Origin: QHWT01 sp046734675
GTDB taxonomy: Bacteria > Acidobacteriota > Vicinamibacteria > Vicinamibacterales > 2-12-FULL-66-21
Reading direction: 5' to 3'
NCBI GenBank assembly: GCA_046734675.1
Contig: JBKPRU010000241.1
Span: 1-8,899, forward strand
Length of the DNA: 8,899 nt
Every line of letters starts with the position of its first letter. The stretch's first letter is position 1. The position numbers were made by a program, and so were the translations under genes. Of the stretch, positions 1-5,683 are shown piece by piece. A model generated the notes under the pieces. The model saw nothing but the letters and a program-made list of their open reading frames with translations, did not search any database and was not told where the DNA came from.

Positions 1-814
1 GCGGGTTCTTCGGGTTGGCCGGGTTCTCGAAATAGCCGCGCGCGTCGAACGCGTCGTCCTGGGCGAAGTGGAACGCCGTGCCGTGCAGGGTGTTGGTGCC
101 GCTCTTGGTGACGACGTTGATGTGGACACCGAGGTACGACCCGTATTCGGCCGACGTGCTGCCGGTCTGCACCTGGATCTCTTCGACGGCGTCGGCAATC
201 GGCCGCATGCTCGTCGCGGCGAGCAGGTTCGCTGAGGCGTTGATGCCGTCGAGCGAGAGGCTGTTCTGGATCTCGCGCTGGCCGGCGCCGCGGAAGCTGA
301 GACCGATGTCGCTGTTCAGCCCGGTCAGCACGCCCGGTGTCGTACTGGCAAGGCTCCACACGTTGCGGCCGATGATCGGAAGGTCCACCACCTGGCGCTC
401 GCCGATCCGCTCCGAGATCGTGGCGCGGTCGGTGTCGAGCACCTGCGCCGCCGCTTCGACCTTGACGGACTCCGCCAGGCCGCCGACGCGCATCACGGCG
501 TTCGTGCGCACCACCTGGTTGGTCGCGACCTCGACGCCGGTTGCCGTGAAGGTCTGGAAACCGGAGAGCGTGATGCTGATTTCGTAGCGGCCGATCGCGA
601 CGAACGGGATGGTATAGGTCCCGTCCGCGCTCGTCGTGGCTTCGTATTTACTCTGCGTGCCGAGATTGACCGCGACCACTTGCGCGCCCGGCACCACGAG
701 CCCGGCGCTGTCCGTGACTGTGCCGACGAGCGCAGTCTGATTCGCTAACTGCGCGCCCGCCGACGTGGCGAGAAGGACCACGAAACCCAACGACAACGAG
801 AGTCGACGACGCAT
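1..814 (-). CDS. Oar-like TonB-dependent receptor, N-terminal 271 residues (runs off left edge)
   Basis: Outer-membrane transporter of the TonB-dependent family with an added N-terminal carboxypeptidase-regulatory-like (Ig-fold) domain, the arrangement common in Acidobacteriota. Read on the minus strand from ATG 814-812, the frame is open to base 1. Residues 1-21 form a Sec signal (MRRRLSLSLG, then a hydrophobic core, SAGA/Q cleavage). Residues about 28-105 contain the regulatory fold (VGTVTDSAGLVVPGAQV, then SADGTYTIPFVAIGRYEI). Residues about 115-250 are the plug (ERQVVDLPIIGRN, SLDGINA, EEIQVQTGS, VVTKSGTN). The beta-barrel lies outside the window. The start is fixed by a strong GGGAGGAG Shine-Dalgarno 5 nt upstream. 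It lies 207 bp downstream of a co-directional amidohydrolase, with repeat copy A between, so its transcript either crosses or starts inside that repeat. The substrate cannot be told. Signal, domain order and plug motifs are seen; the transport role is family knowledge. Confidence 0.93.
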   Translation of the reverse strand, partial: MRRRLSLSLGFVVLLATSAGAQLANQTALVGTVTDSAGLVVPGAQVVAVNLGTQSKYEATTSADGTYTIPFVAIGRYEISITLSGFQTFTATGVEVATNQVVRTNAVMRVGGLAESVKVEAAAQVLDTDRATISERIGERQVVDLPIIGRNVWSLASTTPGVLTGLNSDIGLSFRGAGQREIQNSLSLDGINASANLLAATSMRPIADAVEEIQVQTGSTSAEYGSYLGVHINVVTKSGTNTLHGTAFHFAQDDAFDARGYFENPANPKNP

Positions 815-819
815 ATCAA

Positions 820-827
820 CTCCTCCC
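820..827 (-). promoter_or_regulatory. Ribosome binding site of the TonB-dependent receptor
   Basis: Read on the minus strand this is GGGAGGAG, 5 nt before ATG 814. It fixes the start of the receptor gene, whose 3' end lies outside the window. Confidence 0.8.
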
Positions 828-889
828 GAGTGTGGTTTGCGCTTCACTGGCGGATCCACCACGGATGGATACGGATGAACACGGTGCTC

Positions 890-909
890 GGCGGGTCTAA
901 AGACCCGCC
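890..909. repeat. Palindrome 1 of copy A (GGCGGG class)
   Basis: GGCGGGTCT, AA, AGACCCGCC: perfect 9-bp arms around a 2-nt centre. The same class recurs at 4591-4610 and 8158-8177. It is followed by CTCCGTG, close to the CTACGTG and CTACATC that follow the other two copies. Confidence 0.9.
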
Positions 910-940
910 CTCCGTGACGACTTTGCTCGATAACAGGTAG

Positions 941-960
941 GCCGGGTCTTTAGACCCGGC
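941..960. repeat. Palindrome 2 of copy A (GCCGGG class)
   Basis: GCCGGGTCT, TT, AGACCCGGC: perfect 9-bp arms. It differs from palindrome 1 at the second and third bases, with matching changes in the opposite arm, so the two are separate sequence classes that each keep their pairing. It recurs at 4655-4674 and 8221-8240. A five-T run follows on the plus strand, but both flanking genes are on the minus strand, so it does not make a terminator for them. Confidence 0.9.
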
Positions 961-969
961 GTGATTTTT

Positions 970-1019
970 ATCCGCGTGTATCCGCGTGTATCCGCGTGTA
1001 TCCGTGTGTATCCGTGGTG
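970..1019. repeat. Tandem 10-bp repeat, five units
   Basis: Three exact ATCCGCGTGT units (970-999), then ATCCGTGTGT (1000-1009) and ATCCGTGGTG (1010-1019). The inverted, degenerate equivalent lies in the left arm of the same element (857-886) and in copy B (4541-4580, CACGGAT-type units). The 10-bp period is close to one helical turn, so each unit would present the same face to a binding protein; that is only a geometric remark. Confidence 0.9.
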
Positions 1020-1021
1020 GA

Positions 1022-2320
1022 TCATTCGCGGGAACCCCCACTGCCCGACCCTTTCACGTCCGTCCACAACGGCCGCGACATCCCGTTCAGGTCCCAGACC
1101 ACCTGTCCGCCCTTGATCGTGAGCTCGCATTCCAGTTTCTGGTCGCCGAGCATCTTCGCGCCGGACACATCGATGAACCCGAAGCTTCCGTGGCGCAGGT
1201 TCAGTACCGCGAGGTCCGCCTCGGCGCCCACGGCAATCTGTCCGAGCTCGGGATGTTTGATGACCTCCGCGGCCCGTGCTGTGTTCGCCTTGACGACCTC
1301 CGCCAACGGCATTCCGAGATTCAGGAACTTCGACATCGTGTTGAGGATGTCCTTCATGCCGCTGTTCATGCTGCCGATGTGCAGATCGGTGCTGATGACA
1401 TCCGGGTAGAAACCCTGTTTGGTGGCAGGAACGGCCTGGCGGAACAGGAAGCTGCCGCCGCCGTGGCCGACGTCGAAGATGATCCCGCGCTTGCGCGCGG
1501 CGATCACGTAGGGCCGGACGTTCCCGCTCTCGTCGACAATCGGCGTCCTGCCGCTGACGTGGGCGTAGGCATGCGTCAGGATGTCGCCGGGCCGCAGATA
1601 CTTGAGCAGCAGATCGTCGAGCGCGAGCGGCGGCGTGTGCCCGCCGAAGTCCACCATCACCGGCACGTTCATCTCGGTGCCGGCGGCCACCGCGCGCATG
1701 ACCGGATCCCACTCCGGGCCGGCGTAGTGCGCCACCTTCACGCCGACGATCACCTCCTTGTACTGCTCGATGCGCATCGCCGTCAGCTTCGCATCCATGT
1801 CGGCGAGGTTCTGCTCGACGGGCCCGCCCTTCATGCCCGAGCCAACGATGTTCAGGAACGCGAGCACGCGTGTCTTCGATCGATCGATCACCTGCTCCTT
1901 GAACTGCGGGAAGTTCCGCCAACCCGATCCACCGGCATCGACGAGCGTCGTCTGCCCGCTGCGGAAGGAGTGATCGTCGGGCTGGACGGCGCTGTAGCCG
2001 TTGCTGTACGCCGCGTTCATCTCCGAGCCCCAGAACACGTGCGCGTGGATGTCGATGAGGCCGGGCGTGACGTAGAGGCCTTTGGCGTCAACGACGTCGC
2101 GCGCGCGCGACGGCGCGATGTTCGCCGCGACCGCGGCAATCTTCCCGCCCGCGATCGCGACGTCGACGACCGCATCGACGTTGTTTTTCGGATCGATGAC
2201 ATGCCCGTTCCGGATCAGCAGATCGAATTCAGGAGCTTGTGCATGAAGGGAGCAGGCGGCCGCGATTATTGCCAGCGATGCCGCCAGGCAACTCCAAGGG
2301 AGGTGGATCGAGCGATTCAC
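1022..2320 (-). CDS. Secreted amidohydrolase/deacetylase family metallohydrolase (cog3964, EF_0837-like)
   Basis: Amidohydrolase-superfamily enzyme, 432 aa, of the group often mislabelled dihydroorotase (cog3964; relatives include EF_0837 and Agrobacterium Atu3266, the latter reported to cleave small acyl esters and N-acyl compounds). Residues 1-29 form a Sec signal ending HAQA. Visible metal-site motifs are TPGLIDIHAHVFWG (HxH, H92 and H94), VGVKVAHYAG (K195, the likely carbamylated bridging lysine), ILTHAYAH (H250), DVGHGGGSF (H286) and VISTDLH (D312). The N-terminal LLIRNGHVIDPKN and C-terminal GAEADLAVLNL are the usual small beta-domain of the fold. It starts at GTG 2320 with a perfect AGGAGG 5 nt upstream. 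The exact substrate is unknown; an N-acyl amino acid or similar fits the PLP enzyme and RidA further along. The last residues, KGSGSGGSRE, look like an unstructured tail, and the TGA stop runs straight into repeat copy A. Family is firm; location is predicted. Confidence 0.92.
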   Translation of the reverse strand: MNRSIHLPWSCLAASLAIIAAACSLHAQAPEFDLLIRNGHVIDPKNNVDAVVDVAIAGGKIAAVAANIAPSRARDVVDAKGLYVTPGLIDIHAHVFWGSEMNAAYSNGYSAVQPDDHSFRSGQTTLVDAGGSGWRNFPQFKEQVIDRSKTRVLAFLNIVGSGMKGGPVEQNLADMDAKLTAMRIEQYKEVIVGVKVAHYAGPEWDPVMRAVAAGTEMNVPVMVDFGGHTPPLALDDLLLKYLRPGDILTHAYAHVSGRTPIVDESGNVRPYVIAARKRGIIFDVGHGGGSFLFRQAVPATKQGFYPDVISTDLHIGSMNSGMKDILNTMSKFLNLGMPLAEVVKANTARAAEVIKHPELGQIAVGAEADLAVLNLRHGSFGFIDVSGAKMLGDQKLECELTIKGGQVVWDLNGMSRPLWTDVKGSGSGGSRE

Positions 2321-2325
2321 GCGTG

Positions 2326-2331
2326 CCTCCT
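2326..2331 (-). promoter_or_regulatory. Ribosome binding site deciding a GTG start (amidohydrolase)
   Basis: AGGAGG on the minus strand, 5 nt before GTG 2320-2318. It supports the non-ATG start and gives a complete signal peptide. Confidence 0.8.
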
Positions 2332-2354
2332 GTGTGGGACGCGAATGCGCGCCT

Positions 2355-2384
2355 ACGATGGCGGCAGCCGGGGGTATCAGTCAA
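2355..2384 (-). promoter_or_regulatory. Candidate sigma70-type promoter for the amidohydrolase
   Basis: In the 92-bp divergent gap, the minus strand reads TTGACT (2384-2379), 18 bp, CATCGT (2360-2355). The -35 is a good match; the -10 is poor. No equally good candidate is seen for the plus-strand DUF362 gene. Weak evidence. Confidence 0.3.
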
Positions 2385-2412
2385 GAAAGAAGATGGTGCT
2401 AAGGTGTGCGGC

Positions 2413-3606
2413 ATGGATCGCCGAACCTTTGTCCGACTGGTCGCGGCGGCCGCTTCCGCTCCGGCCTCGCTCGTTCCATCCCGTAAGGTCTTCGCGGGGA
2501 CTACGCCCGCGCGCGTGCCGGTCGCTTCACAAAACCGCCCGCCGCTGCGCATCGTGTCGAAGTACGCGCCGTCAGCCGCACCCGGGATGCCCGGACCGCA
2601 CCCGGGCCGCGTCGTCGCGGTGAAGTCCGATCGATGTGTCGACACCACGACGGGGAGCGCGAATGACGAGATCGTCCGCGAGATGATGGCGCGCGGCATG
2701 CGGACGCTGACCGGCGCTCCGACGACCGCAGCGGCGTGGCAGCGGTTCTTCGACCGATCGGACCGCGTCGGGATCAAAGTCAACTGCGGCGGCTACCCGT
2801 ACTGCATTTCCGCCTACGAGATCGTCGCGGAGGTCGTGCGCCAGCTCACCGGCCTCGGCATACCGACGTCGAACATCTACGTTTACGAGCGCTTCCAGAA
2901 CCAGATGGACGAATGCAATTACGCCGCGCATCTCCCCGAGGGGGTGCAGTTCGTCGCGGCCGAGCGCGCCAACCGGAACACGGACAACAGCGGCTACGAT
3001 CCCGCCGTCTACCTCGAGGCGGATCTCTTCGGGGAAGAAGACACGCGGTCCAACATGATGCGCCTGGTCGCCGAACAGGTAACGAAGATCATCAACATCC
3101 CGAACATGAAAGACCACGGCGCGGCCGGGGTCACCGGCTGCCTGAAGAACATCGCCTACGGCAGCTTCTCCAACGTCGCGCGCACGCATCAGCGCGGCGT
3201 GTCGCACACCTACTCGGTCATCGGCACGCTTGCCTCCATCGAGCCGCTGCGGTCGCGCACTGTATTGCAAATCATGGACGGCCTGCGCGGCGTGTGGCAC
3301 GGCGGACCCTTTGCCAGGACGACGCGCTACGTGTTCTATCCGCGGCAGATCATGTTCGGCACGGATCCGGTCGCCATCGATCGCCTGCTGCTCGACATCA
3401 TCGACAACGAGCGCCGCGCGCATGGCGCGATCTCGGTCTGGGACCGCTCGCCGGCGTCGCTGAAAATCGACGACGGCGCGGCGAGGGATGCGGATCCGAA
3501 CGTCAACATCATCATTCGCGAGCCGGGGCACATCGAATACGCGTCGACGCTCGGTCTCGGCGTCTACGACCGCGCGAAGATCGCTGTCGAGGATGTCGTG
3601 GTATGA
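2413..3606 (+). CDS. Tat-exported DUF362 domain protein
   Basis: A 397-aa protein of the DUF362 family, whose biochemical role is not settled; some relatives carry ferredoxin-type iron-sulphur domains, this one does not. The Tat leader MDRRTFVRLVAAAASAPASL is at residues 1-20, with cleavage probably near SRKVFAG. Family-like segments: DRVGIKVNC (about 117-125), INIPNMKDHGAAGVTGCLKN (227-246), MDGLRGVWHGGP (288-299) and MFGTDPVAIDRLLLDIID (314-331). Cysteines at 75, 125, 131, 168 and 243 could bind metal, but form no CxxCxxC ferredoxin motif. ATG 2413 is preferred over longer in-frame starts because the twin-arginine leader begins there, with AAGGTG about 6 nt upstream. Its stop overlaps the next start as ATGA, so the two are probably translated together in fixed ratio. 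Confidence 0.88.
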   Translation: MDRRTFVRLVAAAASAPASLVPSRKVFAGTTPARVPVASQNRPPLRIVSKYAPSAAPGMPGPHPGRVVAVKSDRCVDTTTGSANDEIVREMMARGMRTLTGAPTTAAAWQRFFDRSDRVGIKVNCGGYPYCISAYEIVAEVVRQLTGLGIPTSNIYVYERFQNQMDECNYAAHLPEGVQFVAAERANRNTDNSGYDPAVYLEADLFGEEDTRSNMMRLVAEQVTKIINIPNMKDHGAAGVTGCLKNIAYGSFSNVARTHQRGVSHTYSVIGTLASIEPLRSRTVLQIMDGLRGVWHGGPFARTTRYVFYPRQIMFGTDPVAIDRLLLDIIDNERRAHGAISVWDRSPASLKIDDGAARDADPNVNIIIREPGHIEYASTLGLGVYDRAKIAVEDVVV

Positions 3607-4538
3607 CGCCGCTGGTGATCGCGCTCGCGTCCCTGCCGTGCGTGTACTGGACGCAGGGGATCGAGAGCCGGCCGCGCCTCCAGGCGGCAGCCATCACGCG
3701 TATCTGCGTTTCACCGGACCAGGTCGAAGGCTGGCGCGATACCGGCATCGACGCGACGCCGGTCACGGACGCGGAGCTCACCGCGCGCGAGGCGCTGCCC
3801 GTCCCCGGCATCGCCGCGCACGCCGACGTCGCGTCCCCGACGCGGGCGCCGTGGATCGTGGCGAACGGCTGGCGCGTTCAGCGCCAACCGAGTGCGAAAT
3901 ACGTCTACGAGGCGCCGGCGGGAACAGGCGCGCTGGTCACCGCCGAGGCGTTCGCCTACGGCGCGGACGCGGTGCTGAAGATCGATCCCGCGGATCTCGA
4001 GGCCGTCGGATCGATGCTGGCGTTCGTTCGCGGCCTGCCCGCAGCGGACTATCCCACCATCGCGGATCTCGCCGTCGTCGACGATGGGTCTGGGGCCACC
4101 GGCGAGGTGATGAACCTGCTGGCGCGGCGGAACCTGCTGTTCGAGATCGTCAAGGGGCCGTCGCCCCGCTACCGCCTGACCGTCGCGCTCGGCAGCCGCG
4201 ACTATCCCGTCGAGGATGCCGCCGATCCGAGCGCGTTCGCGCTGAAGGTTCGTCGGCAACTCACGGATGACCAGCGCACCTTGCGCATCTTCGGCAGTGA
4301 GACCGTCATCGCGCGGCTCACCGGTGATGGGCAGCGGGTTCGCCTGCACTTGCTCAACTACGCGGGACGGGAGATCGAAGGCCTGCGGATCCGTCTCCGC
4401 GGCGCCTACCGCGACGGCACCGCGTACGTCCCGGGCGCCGGCGCCGTCACCTTGCAGGACTTCGTCGTCGCCGACGGCGCTACCGAATTCTCCCTGCCCG
4501 TGTTGACGACTTACGCTGTCGTCGATCTGCGGAAGTGA
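3603..4538 (+). CDS. Unknown protein translationally coupled to DUF362
   Basis: A 311-aa protein I cannot assign firmly. Its ATG at 3603 overlaps the DUF362 stop (ATGA). Residues 1-19 (MTPLVIALASLPCVYWTQG) could be a short signal peptide, though it lacks the usual basic start. The middle (residues 150-205) has a GATase-like alternation: IADLAVVDDGSG, MNLLARRNLLFEIV, LTVALGSRDYP. The C-terminal 70 residues look like a beta-sandwich (RVRLHLLNYAGREIEGLRIRLRG). This order recalls the trimerisation and C-terminal domains of GH42-type glycoside hydrolases without a clear catalytic barrel; that comparison is speculative. The reading frame is supported by coupling, codon pattern and its end exactly at repeat copy B, whose first bases form part of the TGA stop. 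A partner role for the DUF362 protein is the simplest inference. Confidence 0.82.
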   Translation: MTPLVIALASLPCVYWTQGIESRPRLQAAAITRICVSPDQVEGWRDTGIDATPVTDAELTAREALPVPGIAAHADVASPTRAPWIVANGWRVQRQPSAKYVYEAPAGTGALVTAEAFAYGADAVLKIDPADLEAVGSMLAFVRGLPAADYPTIADLAVVDDGSGATGEVMNLLARRNLLFEIVKGPSPRYRLTVALGSRDYPVEDAADPSAFALKVRRQLTDDQRTLRIFGSETVIARLTGDGQRVRLHLLNYAGREIEGLRIRLRGAYRDGTAYVPGAGAVTLQDFVVADGATEFSLPVLTTYAVVDLRK

Positions 4539-4590
4539 TCCACCACGGATACACACGGATGGACACGGATGGACACGGATAAATCCGGAC

Positions 4591-4610
4591 GGCGGGTCTG
4601 AAGACCCGCC
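4591..4610. repeat. Palindrome 1 of copy B (GGCGGG class)
   Basis: GGCGGGTCT, GA, AGACCCGCC: arms identical to palindrome 1 of copies A and C, only the centre dinucleotide differs. Confidence 0.9.
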
Positions 4611-4654
4611 CTACGTGGCGAGGGTGAGTAGCGCTCGATCCAATTCCCACGGAG

Positions 4655-4674
4655 GCCGGCTCTTTAGACCCGGC
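4655..4674. repeat. Palindrome 2 of copy B (GCCGGG class, one mismatch)
   Basis: GCCGGCTCT, TT, AGACCCGGC. The left arm carries C instead of G at 4660, so one pair is lost. This is the only imperfect one of the six palindromes. Confidence 0.88.
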
Positions 4675-4675
4675 A

Positions 4676-5683
4676 TCAGTGTGAAGTCTCCCGCAGAAGT
4701 CTCCATCCGCGCGTCTGGTCGGGAACAAAGAACATCACGTCCGTATCGACAAGCCGGTGTAGATAGTTGCGGCTCCGTTCCGGACCCAGCACGAAGAACG
4801 CATCGTCCAGTGCGTCGCCCGCGGTGCCCGTACTCGCGAGGACGGCGACGCACAGCACACCTTGCACGGGACGCCCGCTCCGTGGGTCCATGATGTGCGA
4901 GTAGGTGACGCCGTCTACTTCGAACGATTTCTCGGAGGTGCCGGCGATCGAGAGCCCGCGGTCGCGCAGATGGGCCGTCAGGGCCACCTTGGCAGCATGC
5001 AACGGATCGCGGATCGCGACGTCCCACGCGTCACGTCCGGGTGGCGCGCCAAGGCCGTAGATCGTGCTGCCGCCGGCGCTGATCAACGCGGACGCGATGT
5101 CGTGGTGTCTCAGCACCGCCGCCGCGCGATCGACGGCATATCCTTTGGCAATGCCCCCGAGATCGAGCTCGACGCCCGCGTCGTCGAACGCGATCGTCCG
5201 CGCGGACGGATCCAGGATCACATGCTGCAGGCCGACGTAACGCCGGGCGGCGTCGAGTTCGGCCGCCGCAGGGACGCGTCCTTCACCACGGAAGAACCCC
5301 CATGCTTTCATCAGTGGTCCGACCGTGATGTCGAAGGCGCCGTCAGAGTCGCGGCCGTAGCGCATCGCGGCGACGATGAAGTCGAAGAGCTCCGGTTCGA
5401 CGATGACGGGATGGCTGGCGGCTTCGCGGTTCATGCGGGACAGCGCGCTGTCGCGCTTGTAGTTACTCATCAACCGGTCGATCCGATCCACTTCGTCGAA
5501 CGCCTCTTCAACCGCCCGCTTCACCCCGTCCGCATCGACCCCATACGCGTCGATCGCGTATGCGCAGCCCATCGAGAACCGTGTGCCTTCATAATGCGCG
5601 CGCGGCGCACGTGCAGCCGGCCCGGCGCCCGCGAGGCACAGAAGAACAGCCACACACAAGACGGTGAAAGAACACATGCCCAT
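4676..5683 (-). CDS. apbE: FAD:protein FMN transferase (ApbE), secreted
   Basis: ApbE attaches FMN from FAD to a Thr/Ser of exported redox proteins (NqrC, RnfG and FMN-binding-domain families). Motifs with residue numbers from Met 5683: SMGCAYAI (37-44), DRLMSNYKRDSALSRMN (69-85), DGAFDITVGPLMKAWGF (114-130), DLGGIAKGYAVD (174-185), ISAGGSTIYGLG (201-212), HIMDPRSGRPV (263-273), TAGDALDDAFFVLG (287-300). In most members the last motif reads close to DALSTALF with a Thr that helps bind the metal; here that position appears to be Asp. A hydrophobic signal core (residues 4-20) implies export. The start is uncertain: 5677, 5683 or 5710, none with a clear ribosome site. The 5710 start would add MRSQNCRRE and give the basic N-terminus expected of a signal peptide. 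All three overlap the divergent hydrolase start. No flavinylation target is visible in the window. Confidence 0.92.
   Translation of the reverse strand: MGMCSFTVLCVAVLLCLAGAGPAARAPRAHYEGTRFSMGCAYAIDAYGVDADGVKRAVEEAFDEVDRIDRLMSNYKRDSALSRMNREAASHPVIVEPELFDFIVAAMRYGRDSDGAFDITVGPLMKAWGFFRGEGRVPAAAELDAARRYVGLQHVILDPSARTIAFDDAGVELDLGGIAKGYAVDRAAAVLRHHDIASALISAGGSTIYGLGAPPGRDAWDVAIRDPLHAAKVALTAHLRDRGLSIAGTSEKSFEVDGVTYSHIMDPRSGRPVQGVLCVAVLASTGTAGDALDDAFFVLGPERSRNYLHRLVDTDVMFFVPDQTRGWRLLRETSH

Larger units (their letters stand above)
853..1023. repeat. Composite palindromic repeat, copy A (complete, with terminal inverted repeats)
   Basis: A 171-bp nested inverted structure. The ends are a perfect 14-bp inverted repeat, GATCCACCACGGAT (853-866) and ATCCGTGGTGGATC (1010-1023). 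Inside the left end are degenerate 10-bp units (857-886); inside the right end are five 10-bp units (970-1019). The centre holds two 20-bp palindromes (890-909 and 941-960) separated by 31 bp. No target-site duplication is obvious. It fills most of the gap between the amidohydrolase and the receptor gene, and its right end lies in the amidohydrolase stop codon. It looks like a non-autonomous, REP- or MITE-like element; no transposase is encoded. This is the only copy in the window with both outer arms. Confidence 0.85.
4536..4674. repeat. Composite palindromic repeat, copy B (left arm plus both palindromes)
   Basis: It begins TGATCCACCACGGAT (4536-4550), the same end sequence as copy A, followed by 10-bp units ACACACGGAT, GGACACGGAT, GGACACGGAT (4551-4580). 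Palindrome 1 is at 4591-4610 with a GA centre; palindrome 2 is at 4655-4674, where one base (C4660) breaks the pairing of the left arm. The 44-bp interior starts CTACGTGG and ends CCACGGAG, an imperfect inverted pair. The right outer arm is missing: the apbE stop codon begins 2 bp after palindrome 2. It occupies the whole space between two convergent genes. A GC-rich stem there might slow polymerase from both sides, but there is no T-tract. Confidence 0.85.

Noticed and set aside
941..969. Rho-independent terminator (palindrome 2 of copy A plus five T)
   Set aside because: The T-run follows on the plus strand, but both neighbouring genes are read on the minus strand. Other palindrome copies lack T-runs.
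970..1019. CRISPR array
   Set aside because: Units are 10 bp with no spacers; this is a simple tandem repeat within a larger element.
1022..2320. True dihydroorotase (pyrimidine synthesis)
   Set aside because: It is secreted and fits the cog3964/EF_0837 group in motifs; no pyrimidine genes are nearby.
2239..2412. N-terminal extension of the DUF362 gene
   Set aside because: The extension overlaps the start of the divergent amidohydrolase, and the twin-arginine leader begins at 2413.
986..2623. A 545-codon plus-strand open frame across the amidohydrolase gene
   Set aside because: It has no recognisable domain and is antisense to a gene with full active-site motifs, signal peptide and ribosome site. 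Long antisense frames are expected in GC-rich coding DNA.
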